Shown here piece by piece: positions 10,276 to 21,130 of a stretch of 64,000 nucleotides of DNA. Under the pieces are notes generated by a model that searched no databases, had not been told where the DNA came from, and saw only the letters and a list, made by a program, of their open reading frames with translations. The position numbers and the translations under genes are program-made. Numbering within the stretch: the stretch's first letter is position 1; the number at the start of each line of letters is the position of its first letter. The DNA comes from Viola odorata (taxonomy: Eukaryota > Streptophyta > Magnoliopsida > Malpighiales > Violaceae): NCBI GenBank assembly GCA_963691705.1, contig OY829539.1, forward strand, positions 47,342,327 through 47,406,326, given 5' to 3'.

Positions 10276-11269
10276 ATCTCCCCCTCGAACTAAGTACCAC
10301 AGAGCCAACCACATTGGGCTCACCAATCTCCCCCTCGAACCTCTCAACCTGGAGAACCACTGTACTTTTCCAGTTCGGCCAAGAGATTCACAGCGTGTGT
10401 CGCGCCCCCGAAAATAAAAAATTCGCGAGTGTGCAACAAACTTGAGACCTTCAGATGCTCGGCGTAAACAGACGCCTCGCAACATGTAATGAAATCACCA
10501 CCCTAATTTTGTCGCTAGGTCTAGGGAACCTTAATCGTCATGGCATAAAAGAATATAATAAATAAAAAACTAAAGGCACAAAAAAGGGGTCTGGACCCCA
10601 GACAAAAGGTTCGGGGTCGTATTATGGTCTCGGGAAGGTGTTAGGCACCCGAGTCACATCCGAAAATGGTTACCGGTTGATAAGAGAGGTGTTTGATAAA
10701 ATGCGTTTTGAAAGGGGGCCCTCAGAGGAATGGTCACTTTAGTCTTTTCCACAATCGGGACCATTCAGGAATAATCGATCGTTGAACCGATCGATTATTC
10801 CCGACCGTAGTGATGGGACTGAATTTTTCGTAAGACTGAATGAGCGCCCTCTATTTCATCATCGGGCCATGCATGATTAAATTAATTACTACGTGATTCT
10901 ATCGTGGATAACTTAACATAGTACATATTAGATGAGGGGTTTTGAAATGATAAACTGATGTGGGGTCGAAAGCCCCCATGTACATGCAGTCAATATAAGC
11001 GAAAAGTTAAAATCAAATGAACATGGCATTTTTAAGCAAGCCTTTAAACACGTTGTTCATGTGGGTTGATTTCAAATTCTAGCAATTCTATATATCATGC
11101 GTACGATTGATATTTACGGAAAGCATTAAATAAATAAAAGGGAACGAAAGGCGTACTTTCGAGCGAAGATTGAATTTAAAACCTACAAAATGAGAGTGTT
11201 AGTGATAGCTCGAAAAAATAAATAAGCAATTTTATGAATGCGCATTTAAATAATGACTTGATGCGTACG

Positions 11270-11850
11270 AAAATTTAACTGCTGATTTGATAAGTGCAGA
11301 AAATTTAAATGCTGATTTGATGTATGCGAGAAATGATGATTTGACGCATATGAAAATTTAGATGATGATTTGATAAGTGCAGAAAATTTAAATGCTGATT
11401 TGATGTATGTGAGAAATGATGATTTGACACATACAAAAATTTAGATGATGCTTTGATAAGTGCAGAAAATTTAAATGTTGATTTGATAAAGTGCGAAAAT
11501 TAAATGATGACAGTTGATATGTGCGAGAATTTAAATGATGATTTGATGAAAAATTAAGTGATGATTTGGCGAAAAATTAAAGATTTGATATTTGCAGAAA
11601 TTAAGCAGTTGACGATTTGCAGAAAATTAAACAAGTGATATTGTAGAAAATTAACAGTTGATGATTTGCAGAAATTTAAACAAGTTGATATTGCAAAAAA
11701 TAAACAGGTTGATATTTTGCAGAAAATAAACAGTTTGATATTTGCAGAAAATAAATAGGTTGATATTTGCAGAAAATAAACAGTATGATATTTGCAAAAA
11801 AATAAACAGTTGATATTTGCAGAAAATAAACAGTTGATATTTGCGACCGA
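11270..11850. repeat. Tandem repeats within the Ogre LTR
   Basis: From about 11270 to 11530 a unit with GATTTGATAAGTGCAGAAAA and GATGTATG words recurs at about 115-120 bp, built from related monomers of about 30 bp. From about 11590 to 11850 a shorter unit of about 21-26 bp with GTTGATATTTGCAGAAAATA repeats roughly ten times. The minus ORF at 11651-11854 is a translation of this repeat. Confidence 0.75.
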
Positions 11851-12842
11851 CCATGTAGGCGGTAAATTGAATTTAAATTGCCGAAAGTAAATTGCGGAAA
11901 ATTAAAGTGCGAATAATGTAAACAGTTGATAGGTACAGAAAATTAAAGTGTTAGTATTCATACAAAATATACGAATATTTTTACGAAAAATCACGATCCG
12001 AGATCTCGGAAAAATGAAGACGGCCTGGGCCCTATTTGAAAAAACGCAAGGAAATGGGCTAGGAATAGTTCTTGGCCCATGAAAAATGAAAGAATGGTGA
12101 TGGGCTTTTGACGCGTGAATAGGCCATTATGGCACTATTCACCGTCTTCTTCCTTGGTCGCCGGCGCTACTGCCGGCGGCCAAGCTCCGGCCACTCATGG
12201 CCGAAACGAAAAACCTTCGTACCGAGATGCTCGTCTCCTCGACGGCTTCCCGACCGTACGAACCTCGAATTTTATTTTTAACCGTACCAAGTTTAATTTT
12301 GAAAAAATGACAAAACCGTTAATTACCGAAAACTAGTTAATTCACATGATTTAGCTAACGATTAATCAAATTAAAAGCATGTATTTAATCTATAGCATGC
12401 ATATGAATTAATGGCATAAAAACAAACAATTTATTTGATCAAAACAATGCTAAACGAATTAAAGAAATAAAATGCGTAAAAAATGAAGAAAAGAAAAGCT
12501 TGAAGAAGCTTACTGCCAAACTTTGAACTTGACGATCGATGCTCTATATGAGCTATCAATCAAAGAGGGAGAAGAAGCAAGCTGCTTAGGTGAAATTGGT
12601 GCCCTTGAAACGTTGAATGGAGCCTCGTATTTATAGGCTTGAGATCGCGTGGTGGCCGGACGCGAGGGACGCGAGTGGAGGCTGAGCGGTCGTGCTAGCA
12701 GGGCTAGGCGATTGTGCTGGCAGAGCTAGGGCTGAGGGGACGGCTCGGAAGTGACAGGAAGCGATTGGAGCAGGCTGCTCGGTGGCCTGCTCCGCTGCTG
12801 CTCCACGTCCATGGTGTATGCGCACCAAGGCCTTTAATTTAT

Positions 12843-12890
12843 CAACCGTTGATCTGGTTAACTTTTCTTGGTTGACCAGATCAACGGTTG
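12843..12890. repeat. Hairpin conserved in Ogre-family LTRs (copy 2)
   Basis: Arms CAACCGTTGATCTGGTTAAC (12843-12862) and GTTGACCAGATCAACGGTTG (12871-12890) pair over 20 bp with one mismatch and an 8-base loop. Confidence 0.75.
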
Positions 12891-13480
12891 TGATCAAATG
12901 GCCCTTTAAATCTATTTAAATGGCCTCGACCCAATTTCGGGAACGAACGTTCTGAATTTTCGAGCCGAAAGTGCCAGCACGTAGAGAAAAATAAATGACG
13001 TTATGACAAAAATTAAGCGAAACGCTTTTGGTCGGCGTAAATGAAAAAAAGAGTAGGAACTACTTGATGGAAAATATTCCGAGTTCGAGCTATTGTCCGA
13101 ACGAACTTACTCGGGTCCAATAAAAGCTCGAACAAAAATAATAATAAAAAATAAAAATGCTAAAAAATGTGATAAAATACTAAAAATCCTAAAATTTGTG
13201 TGATGACCTAAAATGAAGAAATAACTAGTAAACGACTAACGAATAATTAAAAATGTGATTTTTAAGGCTAAAAATATTAATGATAATAATAACGAAAATA
13301 CGTGACGAAAAATTAAAAATGCTATTTCGAGTGCTGACGATGATAATGACGATGGTAAAATGTGATGAGAATTTTAAAAATACTAACGATAGTAAATTAA
13401 TTAAAAATGACAGTTAATTAAATAAAATGACGGAAATGCTAAACTTAATTAAAAATGGCATCAAAATTCGGGTATCAATA

Positions 13481-13495
13481 GTTGCCCCCTCTTTA
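13481..13495 (-). other. Polypurine tract of the Ogre element
   Basis: On the minus strand TAAAGAGGGGGCAAC directly precedes the LTR start. This is the usual plus-strand primer site of an LTR retrotransposon. Confidence 0.65.
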
Positions 13496-13592
13496 CTGTC
13501 TTGTCGAAGTATTTGATAAGCAGTAAAGACGGTTGCCCCCACATATCCGAATTGTAGCGACACAGTAGGTCTTACCTCAATCTCACCATGAT

Positions 13593-15436
13593 GATGTCAC
13601 TCTAGGAGTAGGTAGATTCGTTGCTGTCACTCTGGGAGGAGGTATGCTTCTGATGTCACTCTGGGAGGAGGTATACTTTTTATGTCACTCTGGGAGGAGA
13701 TATTGTTGTAGATGTCGCTCGGACAGGGGATATTGTCGTAGATGTCACTCTGGGAGGAGATTTTTTTGATGTCACTCTAGGAGGAGGTATAATTTGATGA
13801 TGTCACTCTGGGAGGAGATAAGTCGTAGCTATCACTTTGGGAGGAGATATGTTTGATGTCACTCTTGGAGGAGATAATTGTTGATATCACTCTGGGAGGA
13901 GATACGTCGTAGCTGTCACTCTGGGAGGAGGATATAATTTGATGACGTCACTCTAGGAGGAGATAGATTCATAGATGTCACTCTAGGAGGAGGTAAGTTC
14001 GTTGATGTCACTCTAGGAGGAGATAGTTGGTTGGTGTCACTCTGGGAGGAGATAGTTTTGATGATGTTATTCGCTGATGTCACTCTGGGAGGAGATAGTT
14101 GGTTGATGTCACTCTGGGAGGAGGATTCATTGATGTCACTCAGGGAGGAGATAGTTGGTTGATGTCACTCTAGGAGGAGATAGTTTTGATGAGGTTATTC
14201 ATTGATGAGAAAATTCATGTTGTCACTCTGGGAGGAGGTAATCTATTGATGTCACTCTAGGAGGAGATAGATTCGTAGCTGTCACTCTAGGAGGAGGTAA
14301 GTTCGTTGCTGTCACTCTGGGAGGAGATAAGTCATAGATGTCACTCTAGGAGGAGGTAGGTCGTTGCTGTCACTCTGGGAGGAGATATATTTTGATGATG
14401 TCACTCTGGGAGGAGATAAGGCGTAGCTGTCACTCTAGGAGGAGATAGATTGTTGTTGTCACTCTAGGAGGAGGTATTGTTGTTGTCGCTCTAGGAGGAG
14501 ATATTGTTGTAGATATCACTCTAGGAGGAGATAGATTTGTTGATGTCACTCTGAGAGGAGATAATTTGTTGAATGTCACTCTAGGAGGAGATAGATTGTT
14601 TGATCGGATGTCCTGCAAAGATGTAAACTTAGATCTACTCGGGCATTGAGAGAAACATAAGTTCCAAAAAATGTAAATGACGACTACTTTGACAGGAATG
14701 GAAGGTAATTTCACAAAAATGTAAATGACGGCTCCACTGTGGGGATAAGCGGTTGACATGTGATTGGCGTTGCTTCTGAAGGATAACGCGTGATTCGTAG
14801 AAGTACGAATGATTTGTCCTAATGATGTCACTCTAGGAGGAGGAAATAATTATGCAGAAATGTAGAATTATGTAAATGATGTTGCTCTGGGAGGAGAAAA
14901 ATGCAGATGATGTCACTCTGGGAGTAGAAAAATGCATGAGGCTGTCACTCTGGGAGGAGGAAATGCGGTACAGAAACGTAAACAACGTCAATCCCATAGG
15001 AGAAGACGTGAAATGCGAAAATTAAACTAAGGCCACTCTGGGAGGAGAAAAATGCTGATGTTGTCACTCTGGGAGGAGGAAATATAAATGATGTTGTCAC
15101 TATAGGAGGAGGAAATGCAGTACAGAAATGTAAACAACGTCAATCCCGTAGGAGAAGACGCAAAATGCGAAAATTAAACTAAGGTCACTCTGGGAGGAGA
15201 AAAATACTGATGCTGTCACTCTGGGAGGAGAAAAATGCAAATGATGTCACTCTGGGAGGAGAAGAATGCATGATGATGTCAGTCTGGGAGGAGGAAATAT
15301 AAATGATGTCACTCTGGGAGGAGGAAATACGTGCTGTCACTCTAGGAGGAGATAATAATTATGCGAAAATGTAGAATTATGTAATGATGTCACTCTGGGA
15401 GGAGGAAATTCAAATGATGTCACTTTGGGAGGAGAA
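13593..15436. repeat. Short tandem repeat array in the Ogre 3' UTR
   Basis: I count about 48 copies of a core GTCACTCTGGGAGGAG or GTCACTCTAGGAGGAG, separated by variable AT-rich linkers so that the period varies from about 22 to 50 bp. Linkers are GATA/GTTGATG-like before 14600 and AAATGCA-like after 14880, so there are two sub-arrays. A longer block around 14970-15050 is duplicated at about 15110-15200. Hypervariable tandem repeats in the 3' UTR are known for Ogre elements. No coding function. Confidence 0.85.
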
Positions 15437-15996
15437 GAATGCTTTTGTTACCAGCGGCCTTGATACGAACCTAGAATGCACCTGCATCTTGTTCAGGAGG
15501 TAACGACCCCAAGGACAAGACTTTCCCACAATTTACAACCGTAAGCAATCCTCACCTGATATTAGTGTTTACGCTCACGCTCTGAAACAAGGTTAAGTGT
15601 TTTACGCTCATAAAGATACAACTAACATGATACATAATTTTCAATTCGCAATGTCAATCCGAGTGAATAGACTTCAAATGAAGATGCACATGCATGGGCA
15701 TTCTAATAATCGATGGGACTTTCACGGAAAATAATGAAAGTACATGAAATGTCCGGAAAGAAGCTTGTTTTGGTAAAGATGTGTTTTTCTGATGAGTTTG
15801 AAGGTTTTTTATGAGTGATGTTTGTCGATTGGCCCTGGTGAGGGCTAGGTGCGCGAGTTCTTTTGCTTTTTGCTAGGTATGCTTTCTTGACAGAGTGCAT
15901 GAGCTCTTGGATCCTTGCTAGGAATGTCGTTTTTCGGTCGGCCAGGGGCCCTTTTCTCTAGTCTTTACTGGAGAACGTTTCCTTCGAGATTCCTTG
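15437..15996 (-). other. Ogre 3' UTR between repeat array and element A
   Basis: No gene seen. The last part, from about 15930, is one copy of the 67-bp repeat that continues on the far side of element A at 32157. Confidence 0.6.
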
Positions 15997-16199
15997 TGAT
16001 AACTATTGATACCACAGAAGCGGCATCTCTACTACCCCGATAGGCGACCCGACCAGCATACTGTACCCGCCGAGGGAGACGAGACCCTGTTCTTACCGCC
16101 CTTAGCCTGGCGACCGACCCTGGGATGGTCGATATCAGCAGGGGGGGGGGGGGCTCTCATGCGACATCCGCACCGCGACATCCCATCCCAGGTCATCCA

Positions 16200-16237
16200 T
16201 GACGTCACTCCGCATGACGTCATCCCGCATGACATCA
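16200..16237 (+). promoter_or_regulatory. Three TGACGTCA-type boxes in the element A LTR
   Basis: TGACGTCA at 16200-16207 and 16215-16222, and TGACATCA at 16230-16237, are spaced exactly 15 bp apart, about 90-125 bp before the TATA box. Such paired TGACG motifs are bound by plant TGA-type bZIP factors (as-1-like elements). Function here is inferred. Confidence 0.55.
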
Positions 16238-16325
16238 CTTCCTGCCACCCCAGCGACATCTATCACCCCAGCGACACCTACCAGGGATAATTCCTACCCC
16301 CTGTCAGTACACTCTTTCCTTTGCC

Positions 16326-16333
16326 TATAAATA
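16326..16333 (+). promoter_or_regulatory. TATA box of element A 5' LTR
   Basis: TATAAATA, present also at 31946-31953 in the right LTR and at 56319-56326 in element B, in each case followed by CCCCCAC or a near match. Confidence 0.75.
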
Positions 16334-16538
16334 CCCCCACCTGTTCAGACAAGAGGGTAAGCCTAAGATAGCGTACTGAACCCCTGCCATTTTGACTACT
16401 TACACTGACTTTGGCATCGGAGTGTTTACGCCGGAGACCCCCTCCGGCGCTTTGCAGGTGACGAAGACCCCAGTACAGTGTTCCCGACCAGCCCAGATCA
16501 GCCCGATCCTGCTCAGTATCCCCCGGACTCTTATCAAG

Positions 16539-16556
16539 TGGTGCTTTTATTGAGAG
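16539..16556 (+). other. Primer-binding site of element A
   Basis: TGGTGCTTTTATTGAGAG starts 2 bases after the LTR end. Element B has the same site with one difference. I do not assign the tRNA. Confidence 0.7.
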
Positions 16557-16621
16557 CCTTGGTTAATTAAGTGAGTTTTCCTTAGTAACCAAGCTCTGTT
16601 CTTTCTGAGAGTCGAAGGATC

Positions 16622-18795
16622 ATGGCTTCAGATTCAGAATCCACACCCCCTCATACTCGTGGTGTTCACGCGCGTAGGGAACTTTTTTCCACGTCTTCGT
16701 CCAGTACGTTTGTCACATCACGTGAAACTTCCTCTGCGCATACAAACTTTCTTTTCGGGCTGACAGCTGGCACCTCTTTTTCTCAAATGGGCACCCCAAT
16801 TTCTCAAACGGGTACCCCGTTTCTACAAATGGGTGCCCCGTTTTCCCACGTGGGCGGATCCAGTCACTCCGCCCCCTCCGCTTGTAAGTTCTAGGATGGA
16901 TGGCCCTACTACTCCGTCGGTAAGTTCGATGTTAGCTCTTCGTGCCCACTTGGATTACCTAATTGGGGTGGCCGCAGGCCCCACTTCTAGTACCGCGACA
17001 TCAGGTGTGTCCCCTCGAGTTATTTTTACTCCGTCTATTATCACCGGTCGACCAGTATCGCCTCGTCGCCAGGAGAGTGTCCCTCTGACCTCACCTGCGA
17101 TAAGCATGCCATTCACCTTTGCGCAACTGGCAGACGGATAGGAGGAGCACTACATACTGCGGATACCGCGGATTCCTGTCTCTCAAGTGGAGCGACCGCT
17201 AGATGAATACAGAGAGCGTTGGGACGGTAGGAGAGAGGGAGCCGGTAGGGAGGTATCTATGGAGCGGAGTGAAAGACCAGGCAGTAGGAGGCGTCGAACT
17301 CGTTCGCCTAGGAGTCGTAGCCGGTCTCCCAGGCAGCAACGCACCCCGGAGCTTCGAGGGCACAGGCGACACCTGGACATGTCTCCTCCTCGTCATGATC
17401 GTAAGATCTTGGATGACACCGCTGGTCATCCTTTCACCCACCGTGTAAGGCACCACAAGGTCAGTCGACATGTTAAGCTCCCCACGGAATCATACGATGG
17501 CACCAAAGACCCCATCTCGCATCTTAATAAGGTGAAGGACTTCGTCCAATTTCAAACACACAACGATGCGGCGTTGTGTCAAATATTCGTTATGACATTG
17601 TCATGAGTAGGTCGCCTCTGGTTTGAAGGACTTCCTGCTCGATCAATTGATAATTTCCCGCAACTAGAGGCCAAGTTTAAGAGTCACTTCAGCACAGCTA
17701 TCCCCATTCGAAAGTCTGCAGCAGCCTTGTTTGATATATGTAGAAAACCAGAGGAGTCTTTGAATAGTTATCTTGGTCGTTTTGATATGGAAATGTCATT
17801 AACTCCTGGTATTACTATTGATTTCGCTATAGAAGCTTTGAAGCGGAATTGTGGATATGGGAAGCTGAGAGATACGCTGATGGTGGACCCCCCAACGACT
17901 TTAGACGCGTTAAGGTTGAAGGCTCACAATTATGCGAGAATGAAAGAAGAGGAATATAGAAACAGGATACGGGATGCGCCCCAGAACGCCCCTCCTGTTC
18001 CCGCGGCTCAAGCCAGTATGACCCACGATACCCGTCCGGGTGATGAATACACCCAGTGGAAAGATTACATCCCCAAGGCGTCGAATCGCCAGAAGGGTAA
18101 TTTCTATAGAGGAAGAGGCGGCGGTCTGAATGTTCAGCGACAGGGGGATCCCCCTAAGGGTCGAATGTACGATCCCGACCTTCCTCCCCTTACACTCCCA
18201 CGAGCAGAAATTTTAGCCATCATTCAGCAGCGGAACCTGCTGATTCACTATCCAGCCCCTGTGAAGCTAGGGGTGGTCATGGGAGGAAGGGAAAATGCTT
18301 TTTGTAAATTCCATAAGGTTAAGGGGCATTCTACAGAGGCATGCAGGGAATTGAAGTTAGCAATAAAGCGTCTGTTGGAAGAAGGCTATCTTGGAGAATT
18401 CGCCACTCGAATGAGAGAAGAAACCAGGAGCGACCCTCCGCACGGGGCATCAGATGACCATCAATTGCCTCCTCCCCTTGGGAGCAGCGGGACTTCTGAG
18501 GCAAAGGGGAAAGAAGCACTAATGATGTATGATGAGGACATTCCCATCATTAACATTATCGCTGGGGGCGCGTCGTTCCTGGATGAGGTTACCCCAGCAA
18601 CACTCGCGGCAGGAGAGAAGCGGAAACGGGAATGCCAGCCTGTAAAAAAGGGAGTGATTGATGCACTGGACAGGATGGTAATATATTTTTCGGAAGAGGA
18701 TGAGAAGGGCGTTGTCTTCCCTCATAATGACGCGCTAGTAGTCACACCGGTTATTGGGAACCATGGGGTACGAAGGACCCTCATTGATAACGCCC
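16622..18795 (+). pseudogene. Element A gag
   Basis: Structural polyprotein start. From the ATG: a low-complexity segment with repeated MGTP/MGAP words, an Arg/Ser-rich stretch (17270-17340, RTRSPRSRSRSPRQQ), the conserved capsid part (VKLPTESYDGTKDPISHLNK; LWFEGLP; ALKRNC), and a CX2HX4HX4C zinc-knuckle variant at about 18300 (CKFHKVKGHSTEAC). Breaks: a frameshift near 16850, a TAG at 17139-17141, a TGA at 17604-17606 where element B has Gly, and loss of frame near 18795 where the protease begins. The longest intact piece is 17727-18860. It is homologous over its length to element B 56613-58700. Confidence 0.9.
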
Positions 18796-19168
18796 TGCCG
18801 GTGAACTGGCACCTTGCAAGAAACCAATCATTGGAGTGGACGGCATCCCTCTACCTGTAATTGGAATCACAGCGTTGCCTGTGTATTTCAGAGAAGACGC
18901 GTCGAAACAATCAGAAGAGTTGATGTTCTTGGTTGTGGATCTCATCCTACCGTATAATGCCATTCTAGGGCGGCCATTCCTCAATCGCTTTGGGGTGGCG
19001 GTATCTCAGAAATATCTCAGGATGAAGTACCCCTATTGGGAAGGAGTAGTATCGATCAAGGGCGATCAAAAGCTAGCCGTTGAGTGTTATTCACTCATGA
19101 TTCAAAAAAGTTGTGGTCAATATGTGTGTGTGGCAGCGGATCCCTATGAGCAAAGGGATGAAAGGTGA
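18720..19168 (+). pseudogene. Element A protease (deleted active site)
   Basis: Aspartic protease that would process the polyprotein. VVTPVIGNHGVRRTLIDN is followed at once by unrelated residues: compared with B, the DNGS active-site loop and the following segment are deleted near 18793-18830, which also shifts the frame. The C-terminal half (VVDLILPYNAILGRPFLNRFG, 18930-19000) is intact. The enzyme cannot work. The TGA at 19166-19168 ends the frame before reverse transcriptase. Confidence 0.85.
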
Positions 19169-20640
19169 ACCCAGCCAGTGGATGCGATGGTACCCATCCC
19201 CATCCAAGGCAATGATAAGGCGAGCTTCTAGGCCAGTGAAAAGTTGACCCTTGAGGAGAGAACACAATTAGCCCGACTGTTGAATAAGTGCAAAGGAGAG
19301 TTCGCGTGGAAACCGGTGGACATGCCTGGCGTGTCCAGGGAAGTGGCTGAGCACCGACTCAACGTTGACCCGCGCGCCACACCAGTTCAATAGAAGTGGC
19401 GAGCATTCTCCACGGAAAAGTCGGTGGTGATTGATAAGGAGGTAGTGAAACTGCTAAACGCAGGATTCATCCGAGAAGTTCAATACCCCACTTGGTTGGC
19501 CAACCCCGTCTTAGTCCACAAGCCCAACGGAGACTGACGCATGTGCATTGATTTCACTAACTTGAATGACGCTTGTCCTAAGGACTGTTATCCGCTTCCT
19601 CGGATTGATCAGTTGGTCGATCAAGCGGCAGGGTACGCATATTTGAGTTCTTTGGACGCCAATTCTGGATACCACCAGATTTTTATGGCCAAGGAAGATG
19701 AGGAAAAGATGACATTTATAACTCCGAAGGCCACCTATTGCTACACGGCAATGCCGTTTGGCTTAAAGAATGCAGGGGCGACCTTCCAGCGTATGGCCAA
19801 CAAAGTGTTTGAAAAGCAAATCGGGAGAAATGTAGAAGCATACGTAGATGATCTATTTGTCAAAAGTAGAAGTTTCAGTGACCATCTGGCTGATTTGCAG
19901 GAAGTATTTGACACATTGAGAAAGTACCAGATAAAGTTGAACCCCCGCAAGTGCGCGTTTGCATTTCAAACGGGAAAATTCTTGGGGTATGTGGTAAGCC
20001 AAAAGGGCATCCAGCAGAACCCGTCGAAGATTAAAGCTATCCATGACATGGTATCACCGCGAACCCTCCAGGAAGTTCAGAGGCTAACAGGACGTGTCAT
20101 TGCTCTAGGGCGGTTCATCTCTAAGCAGGGCGAGAAGTGCTTGCCATTCTTTAAAGTCATACGTAGGAAAGCTCCGTTTGGATGGACACAAGAATGCGAA
20201 GAGGTGTTCATGGGTTTGAAAACTTACTTGTCGTCTGACTTGGTGCTAACACGATCGGAGCCGGGCGACACCCTATTCTTATACTTCGGCATCGCGAATG
20301 AAGTGGTTAGAGCCGTTTTGGTCCGGGAGGATAATCACGCCCACCGCCCGTCTTCTTTGTTAGCCATGTGTTAAAAGATGTCGAGGTGCGATACACCCAC
20401 ATTGAGAAGGTGGCATTCACCTTGATACAGTCCACGCGAAAGATGGACAGATATTTTCAGGCCCATCCAGTCACCGTGCTGACGGACCAGCCTTTGAGAA
20501 GGATTTTCAGGAAACCAGAATCCTCGGGGAGGATGTTGATCTGGTCAATTGAGCTGGAACAGTATGGATTACAGTACAAAGCTCGGCCAGCCGAATGTAC
20601 CTTTACTAGGGACGAGGTGGTGGATCCGCTCGAGAAGAAA
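19169..20640 (+). pseudogene. Element A reverse transcriptase and first RNase H
   Basis: Sense pol, homologous to B. Stops lie in the connecting part (near 19229, 19391 and 19537). From 19541 the reverse transcriptase is open: MCIDFTNLNDACPKD, LDANSGYHQI, MPFGLKNAGATFQRM and the catalytic AYVDDLFVKS near 19840. The RNase H that follows breaks at about 20349 by a 1-base loss (relative to B) within the HRP-VFFVSH region. It resumes at 20368 as LKDVEVRYTHIEKVA...TDQPLRRIF. Relative to B, an 11-codon in-frame segment after KARPA is missing near 20590. Confidence 0.85.
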
Positions 20641-21130
20641 GAAAGTGATGCAAAGATCCTACCCTCAGAGGCCCCCGCGGACGTATGGGTCATCTATGTG
20701 GATGGCGCCAAAAATCAAGAGCTGGCAGGAGCTGGCATATACATGATCGGGCCACATGATGTGTAGGTGCGGCACGCCATTAGAATCCTGCAACCACTGT
20801 CCAACAACGCAGCAGAGTATGAAGCGTTATTAGCGGGGCTTAGAGTAGGAAGGAGCCTCTTCGCTAAAACTGAAAATGACCTGGTAGCAGGAGCCCCACA
20901 GTTGAAAATACGAGGGAACTCCAAGTTGATAATTGATCAAGTCTTGGGACATTCCCAAGCTAGAGAACCGATCATGGCGCAATACCTCTCGAAAGTGAAA
21001 AGGGAATTGGCAGAAATGGAACAAAGCGGCATGTGTGTCACTTTCGAACACATTCCACGGGAGGACAATACCGAGGCGAATAATCTTACCAAGGCGGCAG
21101 CTAATCAGGAGGCAGTCATACTAGAAGGTG
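20641..21130 (+). pseudogene. Element A second (archaeal-type) RNase H
   Basis: Tat elements carry an extra RNase H related to archaeal enzymes in addition to the usual one. Here: VIYVDGAKNQELAGAG (first Asp), NNAAEYEALLAG (Glu), then IRGNSKLIIDQ where B has IRGDSKLI, so the third catalytic Asp has become Asn. It ends with HIPREDNTEANNLTK, where the fourth Asp is also Asn. A TAG at 20764-20766 splits the domain. On these residues it would be inactive. Confidence 0.75.

Larger units (their letters stand above)
9738..10397 (-). mobile_element. TRIM-like small LTR element, tandem multi-LTR form
   Basis: Two LTRs of about 180 bp (9738-9917, 10097-10275) flank a noncoding internal part of about 180 bp. 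On the minus strand each LTR begins TGTTGGGGTGTGCG and ends TTTCTCCAACA. A purine tract CGAGGGGGAGAT sits directly before each LTR start, which sets the orientation. After the LTR at 10097 comes TGGTAGTGGAGCC on the minus strand, resembling the tRNA-Met site TGGTATCAGAGCC. A second internal part (10276-10397) follows the right LTR and is cut by the Ogre LTR at 10398, so the structure was at least LTR-internal-LTR-internal. No protein is encoded. Confidence 0.7.
10398..13477 (-). repeat. Ogre 3' LTR (about 3.1 kb)
   Basis: On the minus strand it begins TGATACCCGAATTTTG (13477) after a purine tract and ends CGGGGGCGCGACA (10398), giving TG...CA ends. The right third matches 1-1040 and the left third matches 7510-9500. 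It holds two tandem-repeat zones (about 11270-11850), a hairpin at 12843-12890 and an inverted-repeat pair near 10760-10800. No TATA box was assigned. ORFs at 12115-12336 and 12631-12897 are chance frames. Confidence 0.75.
15997..16536 (+). repeat. Element A 5' LTR
   Basis: Begins TGATAACTATTGATACC and ends CTCTTATCA. The right LTR matches it closely, apart from a missing 21-bp unit near 16255 and a shorter G-run near 16141. Contains TGACGTCA boxes and a TATA box. Confidence 0.9.

Noticed and set aside
9888..10485. Open frames across the TRIM-like element on both strands
   Set aside because: They cross LTR and internal borders and the Ogre border at 10398, so they are not genes.
12631..12897. 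Minus-strand 88-codon Ala/Pro-rich ORF in the Ogre LTR
   Set aside because: GC-rich stretch of an LTR. The equivalent part of the LTR fragment at 1-1040 does not keep the frame.
13593..15436. Regular short repeat that might suggest a CRISPR array or repeated Shine-Dalgarno (GGAGGAG) sites
   Set aside because: Spacing is irregular, linkers are themselves repetitive, and the setting is a plant LTR retrotransposon 3' UTR. Bacterial ribosome-binding sites have no meaning here.
16141..16152. Run of about 12 G as a possible G-quadruplex
   Set aside because: A single homopolymer, much shorter in the partner LTR. More likely slippage or a sequencing-length problem; the same caution applies to the C-run near 32650.
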